DNA of 6,927 nt, taken from positions 1 to 6,927 of the forward strand of contig SHYF01000090.1 of NCBI GenBank assembly GCA_009692985.1, given 5' to 3'. Below, in pieces: positions 1-5,449 of this stretch; positions within the stretch are counted from its first letter, which is position 1, and the number at the start of each line of letters is the position of its first letter. The position numbers and the translations under genes were made by a program. Source of the DNA: Dehalococcoidia bacterium. GTDB lineage: Bacteria > Chloroflexota > Dehalococcoidia > Lucifugimonadales > SHYF01. Below the pieces are notes generated by a model. The model searched no databases, was not told the origin of the DNA, and saw only the letters and a list, made by a program, of their open reading frames with translations.

Positions 1-2
1 AA

Positions 3-644
3 TCCTATGGCCTGCCTCTGGTAACACTCTCATCGCAGAGATTCCGGCGGGAGCACGGCGCCCGCAACTTTGAGCAGGTGCGCCTAGATTTCGACCGGGA
101 TGTGCTGCACCGCCTGGAAGGGTTCGACCCCGACCTGTGTGCTCTGGCGGGGTACATGCTATACACCGGCCCGGAGCTTTGCCGGCGGTTCACCATGATC
201 AACCTGCATCCTGCCATGCCCACCGGACCCATCGGCACATGGCAGGAGGTGATATGGCAGCTCATCCAGCAGCGGGCCACGGAGACCGGCGCTATGATCC
301 ACCTGGCCACGGAGGAGTGGGATCGCGGGCCCGCCATCACTTTCTTTTCCTTCCCAATAACGGGGCCGGTATTCGATCCGCTATGGGAGCAGGCCGCCGG
401 ACGCACCGTTGAAGATCTGAAAGCCGCTTATGGAGAAGAGCTTCCCCTTTTCCAGCGTATTCGCCAAGCGGGAGCCAAGCGGGAGCAGCCCCTGCTGGTG
501 GAGACGATCCGAGCAATCGCCCAGGGAAAGGTCAAGGTGGCAGGCCGGCGTGTGACAGACGCCCAGGGACGGGCCGTATCAGCCTACTGCTTGAACGACG
601 AGATTGAAGGGTGGCTAAAGAGGCAAGCTGGCGGAGCTGGGTGA
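3..644 (+). CDS. Formyltransferase-fold protein, PurN-like (5' end missing)
   Basis: The reading frame is open to the left edge, so the N-terminus lies outside the window; 213 residues are visible. It resembles the formyltransferase domain of glycinamide ribonucleotide transformylase, which moves a formyl group from 10-formyl-tetrahydrofolate to an amine in purine synthesis. The visible part has LAGYM, then INLHP (Asn67 and His69 of the fragment), then WDRGP (Asp107). These line up with the Asn106/His108/Asp144 catalytic set of E. coli PurN, with a His-Asp spacing of 38 against 36. After INLHP the usual LLP-type loop and following helix are divergent (AMPTGPIGTW). About 90 residues follow the FPI strand, longer than the usual PurN tail, with a GKVKVAGRRV stretch near the end. 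The gene converges on clpX, so it belongs to a different transcription unit. A GTG at 78 could be read as a start, but homology-like sequence (LVTLSSQRFR) precedes it. The fold is fairly sure; the actual substrate is not, hence no gene symbol. Confidence 0.78.
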   Translation, partial: SYGLPLVTLSSQRFRREHGARNFEQVRLDFDRDVLHRLEGFDPDLCALAGYMLYTGPELCRRFTMINLHPAMPTGPIGTWQEVIWQLIQQRATETGAMIHLATEEWDRGPAITFFSFPITGPVFDPLWEQAAGRTVEDLKAAYGEELPLFQRIRQAGAKREQPLLVETIRAIAQGKVKVAGRRVTDAQGRAVSAYCLNDEIEGWLKRQAGGAG

Positions 645-764
645 TGTAGAATGCTCCTCTGGGACAACCATTCTGAGGAGCAGAACTACCCGCAGTGGGG
701 CGAGCCTGGGGAACCATAATCGCGCCCACCAAGAGGACTCACTGTCCTGGCACGCCTGCAGCCA
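645..764. other. Convergent intergenic gap with small hairpins
   Basis: These 120 bases lie between two converging stop codons. No gene is visible. It holds the stem-loop at 652-682 and a weaker one at 734-748 (AGGAC/GTCCT, 5-base loop), which lies just past the clpX stop on the minus strand. Neither is followed by a proper T-run in either direction. Confidence 0.6.
652..682. terminator. Possible bidirectional terminator hairpin
   Basis: TGCTCCTC at 652-659 pairs perfectly with GAGGAGCA at 675-682 around a 15-base loop. An overlapping alternative stem pairs AGAATG (648-653) with CATTCT (669-674). It begins 8 bases after the stop of the formyltransferase-like gene, between convergent genes, where a shared terminator would be expected. 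No T-tract follows on either strand, so intrinsic termination is only a guess from position. Confidence 0.35.
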
Positions 765-2048
765 TTACGCGACCTCCCGTTTCTCCTGGGAGGCTGACCA
801 GTCTTCCAGGGGTTGGCCGGTGGCGGTCAGAAGGATGGGCCGTTTCTTTTCGCGGATGGTGTTGGCATCTATAACGCACCGCTCAACGCCCTGGAGGGAT
901 GGAAGGTCGAACATGACGTCCAAGAGGGTCTCTTCAATGATGGTACGCAACGCCCGGGCGCCAGTTTTGCGTTTGAGCGCCTCCTCCGCCACGGCGTCCA
1001 AGCCATCGGGGGTGAACACGAGGTCCACGCCGTCCAGGCTGAGCAGGTGATGGTATTGTTTGACCAGTGCGTTCTTGGGCTCCGTGAGCACCTGGACCAG
1101 CGCCGCCTTGTCCAGAGGCTCCAGGGTCGCCATTACTGGGAGACGTCCAATCAGCTCTGGAATGAACCCGAACTGGAGGAGGTCGTCGGTGGAGACCAGC
1201 TTCAGTACCTCGGCGGTGTTATCCTCCTCGCCATCGGCCTCCTTAGCTCGGAATCCCAGGGAGCGCCTGCCCCACGAGACGCGCTTCTCAATAATTTTGT
1301 CCAACCCTTCAAAGCTTCCGCCACAGATGAAGAGTATGCCTTCCGTCTGGATTTTGAGGAACTCCTGCTGAGGGTGTTTCCTGCCTCCCTGAGGCGGCAC
1401 GCTGGCTATGGTGCCCTCAATCATCTTGAGCAGGCCCTGCTGCACGCCTTCGCCTGATACATCCCTGGTGATGGAAGGGTTGGGGCCCTTGCGGGCTATC
1501 TTGTCTATCTCGTCAATGTAGACTATGCCGCGCTCTGCCCTGGGGATATCGTAGTCGGCTGCCTGGATGAGGCGCAGGAGGATGTTCTCCACGTCTTCGC
1601 CGACGTACCCAGCCTCCGTCAGGGAGGTGGCATCGGAGATGCAGAATGGAACGTCCAGGATGCGGGCGAGGGTCTGGGCCAAGAGGGTCTTGCCGGATCC
1701 TGTGGGGCCGATGAGGAGCACGTTGCTCTTCTGCACTTCCACATCGGCGGACTTGTCGGTATGCGTTATTCGCTTGTAGTGGTTGTACACTGCCACGCTG
1801 AGTGTTTTCTTGGCCCGTTCCTGGCCTATGACGTACTCACCTAACAGGTGGTGCAATTCCCTGGGCACCGGCAGACGGGCAGTTTGGACGGCTTTTGGCG
1901 ACGCGGGCCTCTCTTCTGCGTTGTCTGCGACAATCTGCTGGCAAACGGCCACGCACTCATTGCAGATGAAAAAAGTCTTGTTCTGCCCTGCGATGAGCCG
2001 CCTTACCTGCGCCTGGGCCTTGCCGCAGAAGGAGCAGCGAAGGTCCAT
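765..2048 (-). CDS. clpX: ATP-dependent Clp protease unfoldase subunit ClpX
   Basis: ClpX is the AAA+ ring that recognises tagged proteins, unfolds them with ATP and threads them into ClpP in the cytoplasm. The 427-residue product has the family's usual length. The N-terminal zinc-binding domain shows CSFC (Cys5, Cys8) and CNEC (Cys29, Cys32). The Walker A motif GPTGSGKT is at 114-121 and the GYVG pore loop at 147-150. Walker B IVYIDE is at 175-180, and the RKH substrate loop at 223-225. The tripeptide that docks on ClpP, IGF in E. coli, reads LGF at 264-266. [12 protein letters not shown] and the sensor-2 GARAL motif follow. The frame stays open 99 codons upstream into hairpin repeats, but the zinc domain begins right at the ATG at 2048. 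A Shine-Dalgarno sequence precedes that ATG and the upstream codons look unlike ClpX, so this start is preferred. The gene follows tig and clpP on the same strand, the usual order, but after an unusually long gap. Confidence 0.97.
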   Translation of the reverse strand: MDLRCSFCGKAQAQVRRLIAGQNKTFFICNECVAVCQQIVADNAEERPASPKAVQTARLPVPRELHHLLGEYVIGQERAKKTLSVAVYNHYKRITHTDKSADVEVQKSNVLLIGPTGSGKTLLAQTLARILDVPFCISDATSLTEAGYVGEDVENILLRLIQAADYDIPRAERGIVYIDEIDKIARKGPNPSITRDVSGEGVQQGLLKMIEGTIASVPPQGGRKHPQQEFLKIQTEGILFICGGSFEGLDKIIEKRVSWGRRSLGFRAKEADGEEDNTAEVLKLVSTDDLLQFGFIPELIGRLPVMATLEPLDKAALVQVLTEPKNALVKQYHHLLSLDGVDLVFTPDGLDAVAEEALKRKTGARALRTIIEETLLDVMFDLPSLQGVERCVIDANTIREKKRPILLTATGQPLEDWSASQEKREVA

Positions 2049-2052
2049 TCGG

Positions 2053-2060
2053 CCACCTCT
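2053..2060 (-). promoter_or_regulatory. Ribosome binding site of clpX
   Basis: On the minus strand AGAGGTGG sits 4 bases before the ATG at 2048, its GAGG core 7 bases away. It supports the short clpX start over the 99-codon upstream extension of the open frame. Confidence 0.7.
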
Positions 2061-2131
2061 GCCCAGCGTGTTCACCACAGCAGCCTCCCAGAAGGTATTT
2101 CGACCATCCCCCTGGCCCCCTTGCTGCGGCC

Positions 2132-2267
2132 TTGTCTCAAAAGTCCTTGACCTCACCCCCTGTATCCCCCTCTCCATGTCGGAGAGGGGGACTATTGAAT
2201 CTGGGGTATACCCCCAGACCCCCAGCGGGAACCAAGGTTCCCTGCGCCTTCCTGACTTTTGAGACAA
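2132..2267. repeat. 136-base unit with perfect 14-base terminal inverted repeats
   Basis: TTGTCTCAAAAGTC at 2132-2145 is the exact reverse complement of GACTTTTGAGACAA at 2254-2267. Inside are three further perfect stems: CCCCCTCTCC/GGAGAGGGGG (2166-2190, loop ATGTC), TCTGGGG/CCCCAGA (2200-2218) and GGGAACC/GGTTCCC (2227-2242). As RNA it would fold into a closed multi-branch structure. The design resembles a miniature inverted-repeat element with no coding capacity. No target-site duplication is evident just outside the ends, so mobility is inferred, not seen. Confidence 0.6.
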
Positions 2268-2333
2268 CGCTCCTTCCTGCGAGGAAGGGGGAAAGAATGA
2301 AAAGGGTTGGGGGCACATCCCCCATTCCCCTTG

Positions 2334-2356
2334 CCAGAGGGGCAAAGCCCCTCTGG
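2334..2356 (+). terminator. Strong hairpin with T-rich tail on the plus strand
   Basis: CCAGAGGGGC (2334-2343) and GCCCCTCTGG (2347-2356) form a perfect 10-base-pair stem around AAA. The plus strand continues ATTCTTCTTTTTC, the shape of an intrinsic terminator. The flanking genes are transcribed the other way and no plus-strand gene lies upstream, so it is either part of a repeat or would stop antisense transcription. In the minus direction it has an A-rich lead-in and no T-run. Confidence 0.45.
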
Positions 2357-2384
2357 ATTCTTCTTTTTCAGCAGCTTGCTAGAC

Positions 2385-2421
2385 CCCGCTCATCCTGAGC
2401 TTGTCGAAGGAAATGAGCGGG
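2385..2421. repeat. Hairpin repeat with CCTGAGCTTGTCGAAGG core
   Basis: CCCGCTCAT (2385-2393) and ATGAGCGGG (2413-2421) are perfect 9-base inverted repeats around a 19-base centre that begins CCTGAGCTTGTCGAAGG. The same 9-base arms recur at 4776-4834, and a worn relative lies at 4700-4762. This is the pattern of a dispersed intergenic repeat, of a kind I associate with Chloroflexota and other environmental genomes. Confidence 0.7.
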
Positions 2422-2536
2422 ACACACCAACGGGATTTGTTCCCACACGCACTCCTTCGGTGTAATCAGGCCAGGCTCTCACTGTTCGCATGTTCCCCAC
2501 CCAGGGCGTAAGGCGATTCTTGAAACCACCCGCTGG

Positions 2537-3169
2537 CTATGCCCCCTTGATCTCCGACGGAACCTGTTTGCTAGCCAGGATTTCGTCCACAAGGCCATAC
2601 TCTTTGGCCTGCTCCGCATTCAAATAGTAGTCACGGTCGCTGTCGCGGGCGATTTTCTCGTAAGGCTGGCCGGTGTGTTCGGAGAGTATGGTGCGGATTC
2701 TGTCCTGGAGCCTCAGTATCTCGCGGGCTGCGATCTCTATATCAGCGGCCTGGCCCTGAGCGCCGCCCATGGGCTGGTGCATGTGCACGGTGGCGTTGGG
2801 CAGAGCGTACCGTTTGCCTCTGGCGCCGGCGGAGAGCAGCACAGTTGCCATGCTGGCAGCCATGCCAACGCAGATTGTGGAGACGGCAGGGCGAATCAGC
2901 TGCATGGTGTCGTAGATGGCCAGCCCGGAGCTGATGACGCCGCCCGGACTGTTGACATACAGGTTGATGTCCTTCTCAGGGTCCTCCCGCTCCAAGTAGA
3001 GTAGCTGTGCCATGATCAGGTTGGCCACGGGGTCTGAGATGGCCGTGCCCAAAAACACGATGCGCTCCCTGAGAAGCAGGGAGTATATGTCAAAAGCGCG
3101 CTCGCCTCGCGATGAGCTTTCAACGACCATGGGAATGATGTTCTTGAACCTATCGGGTTGTTCCAGCAT
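2537..3169 (-). CDS. clpP: ATP-dependent Clp protease proteolytic subunit ClpP
   Basis: ClpP is the serine peptidase of the Clp machine. It forms a double seven-membered ring that degrades chains fed by ClpX or another Clp ATPase. The 210-residue product matches the family length. It opens with NIIPMVVE and has NSPGG at 73-77. The catalytic triad is Ser106 in GMAASMA, His131 in HMHQP and Asp180 in RDSDRDYYL; the spacings equal those of E. coli ClpP (Ser97, His122, Asp171). YGLVDEIL stands near the C-terminus. Three in-frame ATG codons are possible, at 3220, 3193 and 3169. The one at 3169 is chosen because a full AGGAGG lies 8 bases before it and the protein then begins in the usual place. With that start clpP overlaps the 3' end of tig by 20 bases, its ribosome site lying inside tig. 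The two genes are therefore very likely co-transcribed and translationally coupled. Confidence 0.97.
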   Translation of the reverse strand: MLEQPDRFKNIIPMVVESSSRGERAFDIYSLLLRERIVFLGTAISDPVANLIMAQLLYLEREDPEKDINLYVNSPGGVISSGLAIYDTMQLIRPAVSTICVGMAASMATVLLSAGARGKRYALPNATVHMHQPMGGAQGQAADIEIAAREILRLQDRIRTILSEHTGQPYEKIARDSDRDYYLNAEQAKEYGLVDEILASKQVPSEIKGA

Positions 3170-4514
3170 CTTGCGTCCCTCCTGGGTTTTCATCTTGTGC
3201 CGCCTCTTGAGGGGCGGCATCTCCAGTGCCAGGGTTTTCGCCCCTGGCGATCTGCATAAGCCTGTCCATTACTTTGCGATTGAGAACCGCCCGCCCCAGG
3301 GACTCGCGGCCCTCTGCGGTTTCCAGGCTCCGTTGCATGGCGCTGGCCTGGGAACCCGCCCTATCCACAAGCGCCTTGATCTCTGTGTCCACATCATCAG
3401 GCGCGGCACTCAACCCCTCCATCACAGCCACCTGGAGCAGAGCATAAGTGCGAGTCAACCTTTGTGTTGCTGCGGCGCGGGCCTCCTCCACGTGTTGCTC
3501 CTCGCTCCTGCCCGCCGACTTGAGATAATTTTCCATGCTGACCTGCTGGCGTTTCAGCGCCTCTTGCTCATCCGCCAAGAGATGGGATGCTTCATGCTCA
3601 ACCAGAAGGGGAGATAGCTCCAACTTGGTCCTGGCCACCAACTCTTCCATCACCTTCTCCTGATACCTGAGCCGGACATCTCGCTCCTTCTGGGTACGTA
3701 TATCGGTGCGTACTTGTAGCTCCAACGCTTCTAGGGTGTCGAAGCCTTCGCCAACGCCCTTGGCGAACTCGTCGTTTAGCTCTGGCAGGTGTTTCTCCTT
3801 CACCTGGTGAACGGCGACTTGAAACATGCACTCCCCACCGGCCAGCTTGCTGTCCACGTAGTCATCCGGAACAGGAAGCGTAAACTCCTTGCGCTCTTCC
3901 GCCCGCGCTCCTACTAGCGCCTGGGCGAAGCCAGGGACGGGGTTGGGATTGTCCAGGGCCACCGAGTAGACCACACTCTTCTGGTTGGCCACCTCCCGCT
4001 TGCCGACTAGCGCCCGCACGTCCAGGGTTGCCTGGTCACCCTCGGCTATAGGGCGCTCCACTGGTTCCCAGAGCGCTAGCTCCGAGCGCAGTCGCTGCAG
4101 GGTAGTCTCCACCTCTTCTGCCACCACCTCCACTGCTTCCGGCTCGACCCGAATGTCGCGATAGGCATCCAGCGACACCTTGGGAGCCAACGGAACAGTG
4201 GCCTTGAGCGTTATCGGGTCTTTCTGAACCACCTCAACGCTGGGGATGCCACCCTGCTCTATTTGCTCCTGCTGGACTGCCCGCTCCACCAGTTCTGGGA
4301 CCAGGAAGTCCACCGCCTCGTCCAGAAGAGCTTCATGACCCACGTATCTCTCCAAGATTGCCCGCGGGGCCTTGCCTTTGCGGAACCCTGGGACGTTTAC
4401 CCGCTGCACCACACGTTGGTAAGCCCGGTGCATGTATGGGACCAGGTCATCCGCCTCCACCTCTATGTTTAGCACAACCTCACGCTGGGGAAGGTCTTCT
4501 CTTGTAATCTTCAA
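3150..4514 (-). CDS. tig: Trigger factor, ribosome-associated chaperone
   Basis: Trigger factor binds the ribosome near the exit tunnel and shields nascent chains; it also carries a peptidyl-prolyl isomerase domain. The 454-residue product is a little longer than the 432 of E. coli. The N-terminal ribosome-binding domain carries the signature GFRKGKAP at 43-50. An FKBP-like isomerase domain follows at about 155-240, entered by [10 protein letters not shown] helical chaperone domain spans about 245-430. The last 25 or so residues are a low-complexity tail rich in Gly, Pro, Gln, Asp and Glu. The start is TTG at 4514. The codon before it in frame is TAG, so no longer form is possible, and [20 protein letters not shown] fits the family N-terminus. 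A GGAG lies 6 bases upstream. An extended -10 promoter about 90 bases upstream suggests the tig-clpP unit starts here rather than reading only from efp. Confidence 0.96.
   Translation of the reverse strand: MKITREDLPQREVVLNIEVEADDLVPYMHRAYQRVVQRVNVPGFRKGKAPRAILERYVGHEALLDEAVDFLVPELVERAVQQEQIEQGGIPSVEVVQKDPITLKATVPLAPKVSLDAYRDIRVEPEAVEVVAEEVETTLQRLRSELALWEPVERPIAEGDQATLDVRALVGKREVANQKSVVYSVALDNPNPVPGFAQALVGARAEERKEFTLPVPDDYVDSKLAGGECMFQVAVHQVKEKHLPELNDEFAKGVGEGFDTLEALELQVRTDIRTQKERDVRLRYQEKVMEELVARTKLELSPLLVEHEASHLLADEQEALKRQQVSMENYLKSAGRSEEQHVEEARAAATQRLTRTYALLQVAVMEGLSAAPDDVDTEIKALVDRAGSQASAMQRSLETAEGRESLGRAVLNRKVMDRLMQIARGENPGTGDAAPQEAAQDENPGGTQDAGTTR
3178..3183 (-). promoter_or_regulatory. 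Ribosome binding site of clpP, inside tig
   Basis: A perfect AGGAGG on the minus strand lies 8 bases before the ATG at 3169, within the last codons of tig. The earlier ATG codons at 3220 and 3193 lack a comparable site, so this decides the clpP start. Confidence 0.85.
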
Positions 4515-4520
4515 CTAACG

Positions 4521-4524
4521 CTCC
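4521..4524 (-). promoter_or_regulatory. Ribosome binding site of tig with TTG start
   Basis: GGAG on the minus strand lies 6 bases before the TTG at 4514. The stop codon TAG directly precedes the TTG in frame, so this site and the TTG define the start. Confidence 0.65.
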
Positions 4525-4538
4525 ACTCAACGAAAAGG

Positions 4539-4553
4539 GGCACCCAGGGTGCC
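4539..4553 (-). promoter_or_regulatory. Hairpin in the tig leader, terminator-like
   Basis: On the minus strand the near-perfect palindrome GGCACCCTGGGTGCC is followed by CCTTTTCG and then, 14 bases past the stem, by the tig ribosome site. A second stem (GGCGG/CCGCC, 4563-4584) lies just upstream in the same leader. The short T-run makes it resemble a weak terminator or a structured leader that could tune tig expression. A control role is inference. Confidence 0.35.
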
Positions 4554-4601
4554 GGCTTTGCAGGCGGTGGGTATTCTGCCCGCCACTACCCTCAAAATGA
4601 A

Positions 4602-4610
4602 ATTATAGCA
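4602..4610 (-). promoter_or_regulatory. Extended -10 promoter for tig-clpP
   Basis: The minus strand reads TGCTATAAT: a perfect TATAAT -10 box (4602-4607) with the upstream TG of an extended -10 element (4609-4610). No good TTGACA-like -35 box is found at normal spacing, which an extended -10 can tolerate. Transcription would begin near 4594-4596, giving a leader of about 80 bases before the TTG of tig. Confidence 0.65.
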
Positions 4611-4699
4611 TGATGCAGACAGATTGGAGTAACTGCATCATTGGGAGGTACTGTTTGCTTGGCATTGGTGAAGGGTAAGCCAAGGGACAGGCCCACCCG

Positions 4700-4762
4700 C
4701 CCGCTCATCCCCTCCGACAAACCATTTGCTCCGCTCGAGGGCTTCGGTTCAGGGTGAGCGGA
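4700..4762. repeat. Degenerate copy of the CCCGCTCAT hairpin repeat
   Basis: CCCGCTCAT at 4700-4708 repeats the arm seen at 2385 and 4776, and TGAGCGG at 4755-4761 pairs with CCGCTCA at 4701-4707. An inner stem pairs TCCGCTC (4730-4736) with GAGCGGA (4756-4762). The centre has a CTTCGG and a CAGGG that look like worn, inverted core sequence. It lies 13 bases from the better copy. Confidence 0.5.
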
Positions 4763-4775
4763 CTTGATCAAGCCG

Positions 4776-4834
4776 CCCGCTCATGGTGAGCCTAGTTTAC
4801 CCTGAGCACAGCTGAAGGGAACCATATGAGCGGG
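4776..4834. repeat. Hairpin repeat, second good copy
   Basis: CCCGCTCAT (4776-4784) and ATGAGCGGG (4826-4834) are the same perfect 9-base arms as at 2385-2421. The centre is longer (41 bases) and contains CCCTGAGCACAGCTGAAGGG, a variant of the CCTGAGCTTGTCGAAGG core. It lies downstream of efp, where the stem might also help end or process the efp transcript. Confidence 0.65.
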
Positions 4835-4883
4835 AGATGTCACCAAGGCCAAGCTGTTCCAATTGAAACCAGTCCGAGCTACC

Positions 4884-5447
4884 TCACACACGCTCCAGGT
4901 ACTCTCCCGAGCGCGTGTCCACACGCACCACGTCGCCTATGCCCACAAAGAAGGGCACGTTTATGCTCAGGCCCGTATCCAGCTTGGCAGGTTTGGTGGA
5001 CCCCTGGGCTGTGTCGCCCTTGGCAGGAGGAGGCGTATCAACCACCTTCAGCTCCACAAAGGTGGGAAGGTCCACGGCTATGGGCTGGCCTTTGTAGAAC
5101 ACGAGTTCCAGCTCCATCTGGTCCTTTAGGTATTTGAGTGCGTCTCCCAACTGCTCTGCCGTAACAGGAAACTGCTCGTATGAGGCGGTGTCCATGAAGT
5201 AGTACATCTCACGATCCTGGTAGATGTACTGGGCAGGGCGGTGCTCCACCTCCGCCAGAGGCAGCTTCACGTCATATCCGTTGAAGCTGCGGTCCACAGT
5301 CCGGCCTGTGCGAAGCTCCCGCAATCGCAGCCGTATGACAGGCGCTCGCTGCTGCATCTTGTGGCTGCTGTACTCCACTACCTGGTACGGCTCGCCGTCC
5401 ATCTCGATTGTCATGCCCCTTTTTAGATCGCCAAAACTTACGACCAC
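4884..5447 (-). CDS. efp: Translation elongation factor P with unusual tip loop
   Basis: EF-P binds between the ribosomal P and E sites and rescues ribosomes stalled at consecutive prolines. The 187-residue product has the family length and three domains: about 1-62, 65-128 and 130-187. The C-terminal part matches well (TGLSINVPFFVGIGDVVRVDT, then RSGEYLERV). Ungapped alignment of GEPY through TG with E. coli EF-P puts Gln33 where E. coli has the modified Lys34. The loop reads HKMQQRAPV instead of a KPGKG-type loop, with Lys30 aligned to E. coli Lys31 and Arg34 just after the tip. The start is GTG at 5447, with GGGAGG 6 bases upstream, only 2 bases past the stop of the peptidase gene. This implies translational coupling in an aroQ-peptidase-efp operon. 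No modification enzyme gene is seen in the window. A YeiP-type paralog is the alternative, but the neighbours favour efp proper. Confidence 0.94.
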   Translation of the reverse strand: MVVSFGDLKRGMTIEMDGEPYQVVEYSSHKMQQRAPVIRLRLRELRTGRTVDRSFNGYDVKLPLAEVEHRPAQYIYQDREMYYFMDTASYEQFPVTAEQLGDALKYLKDQMELELVFYKGQPIAVDLPTFVELKVVDTPPPAKGDTAQGSTKPAKLDTGLSINVPFFVGIGDVVRVDTRSGEYLERV

Positions 5448-5449
5448 GT

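Larger units (their letters stand above)
2049..2536. other. Repeat-rich gap between clpP and clpX
   Basis: These 488 bases separate two genes usually found close together. Open frames cross the region on both strands, but none has a recognisable protein or a clear ribosome site. The content is stacked inverted repeats: the 136-base unit at 2132-2267 and a stem at 2272-2288 (CCTTCCT/AGGAAGG, 3-base loop). Next come a stem at 2308-2324 (TGGGGG/CCCCCA), the strong hairpin at 2334-2356 and the dispersed-type repeat at 2385-2421. The stretch 2422-2536 next to the clpP stop holds only a weak GGGA/TCCC stem. I found no convincing promoter for clpX here, though one may exist. Confidence 0.75.
4515..4883. 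other. Gap between efp and tig: promoter, leader and hairpin repeats
   Basis: These 369 bases carry no believable gene. Next to tig lie the leader hairpins and the extended -10 promoter. Further upstream is a 6-base-pair stem (CTTGGC/GCCAAG, 4658-4684), then two related hairpin repeats at 4700-4762 and 4776-4834. The 49 bases just past the efp stop (4835-4883) show no convincing intrinsic terminator, so some read-through from efp is possible. Confidence 0.7.

Noticed and set aside
78..80. GTG as the start of the formyltransferase-like gene
   Set aside because: The frame is open to the left edge and the residues before it look like part of the domain, so the gene is truncated rather than starting here.
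813..1457. Long plus-strand open frame opposite clpX
   Set aside because: It is the antisense shadow of a clearly conserved gene in GC-rich DNA and shows no recognisable protein.
2126..2273. Target-site duplication around the 14-base inverted repeats
   Set aside because: The bases outside the two ends (GCGGCC and CGCTCC) do not match as a direct repeat.
2049..2345. In-frame upstream extension of clpX by 99 codons
   Set aside because: The extra residues are translated hairpin repeats with no ClpX similarity, and a ribosome site sits directly before the ATG at 2048.
2132..2398. Plus-strand 88-codon open frame across the clpP-clpX gap
   Set aside because: It coincides with inverted repeats, has no clear ribosome site and yields a proline- and arginine-rich sequence without recognisable features.
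2132..2421. CRISPR array
   Set aside because: The repeats are inverted and of different sequences, without regularly spaced direct repeats or unique spacers.
3170..3220. Longer clpP starts at 3220 or 3193
   Set aside because: They lie deeper in tig, have poorer ribosome sites and add residues unlike ClpP; the ATG at 3169 has a perfect AGGAGG.
4658..4684. CTTGGC/GCCAAG stem as an efp terminator
   Set aside because: The stem is only 6 base pairs with a 15-base loop, and no T-run follows on the minus strand.
4826..5137. Plus-strand open frames opposite efp
   Set aside because: They mirror the efp coding sequence and show no domain or ribosome site.
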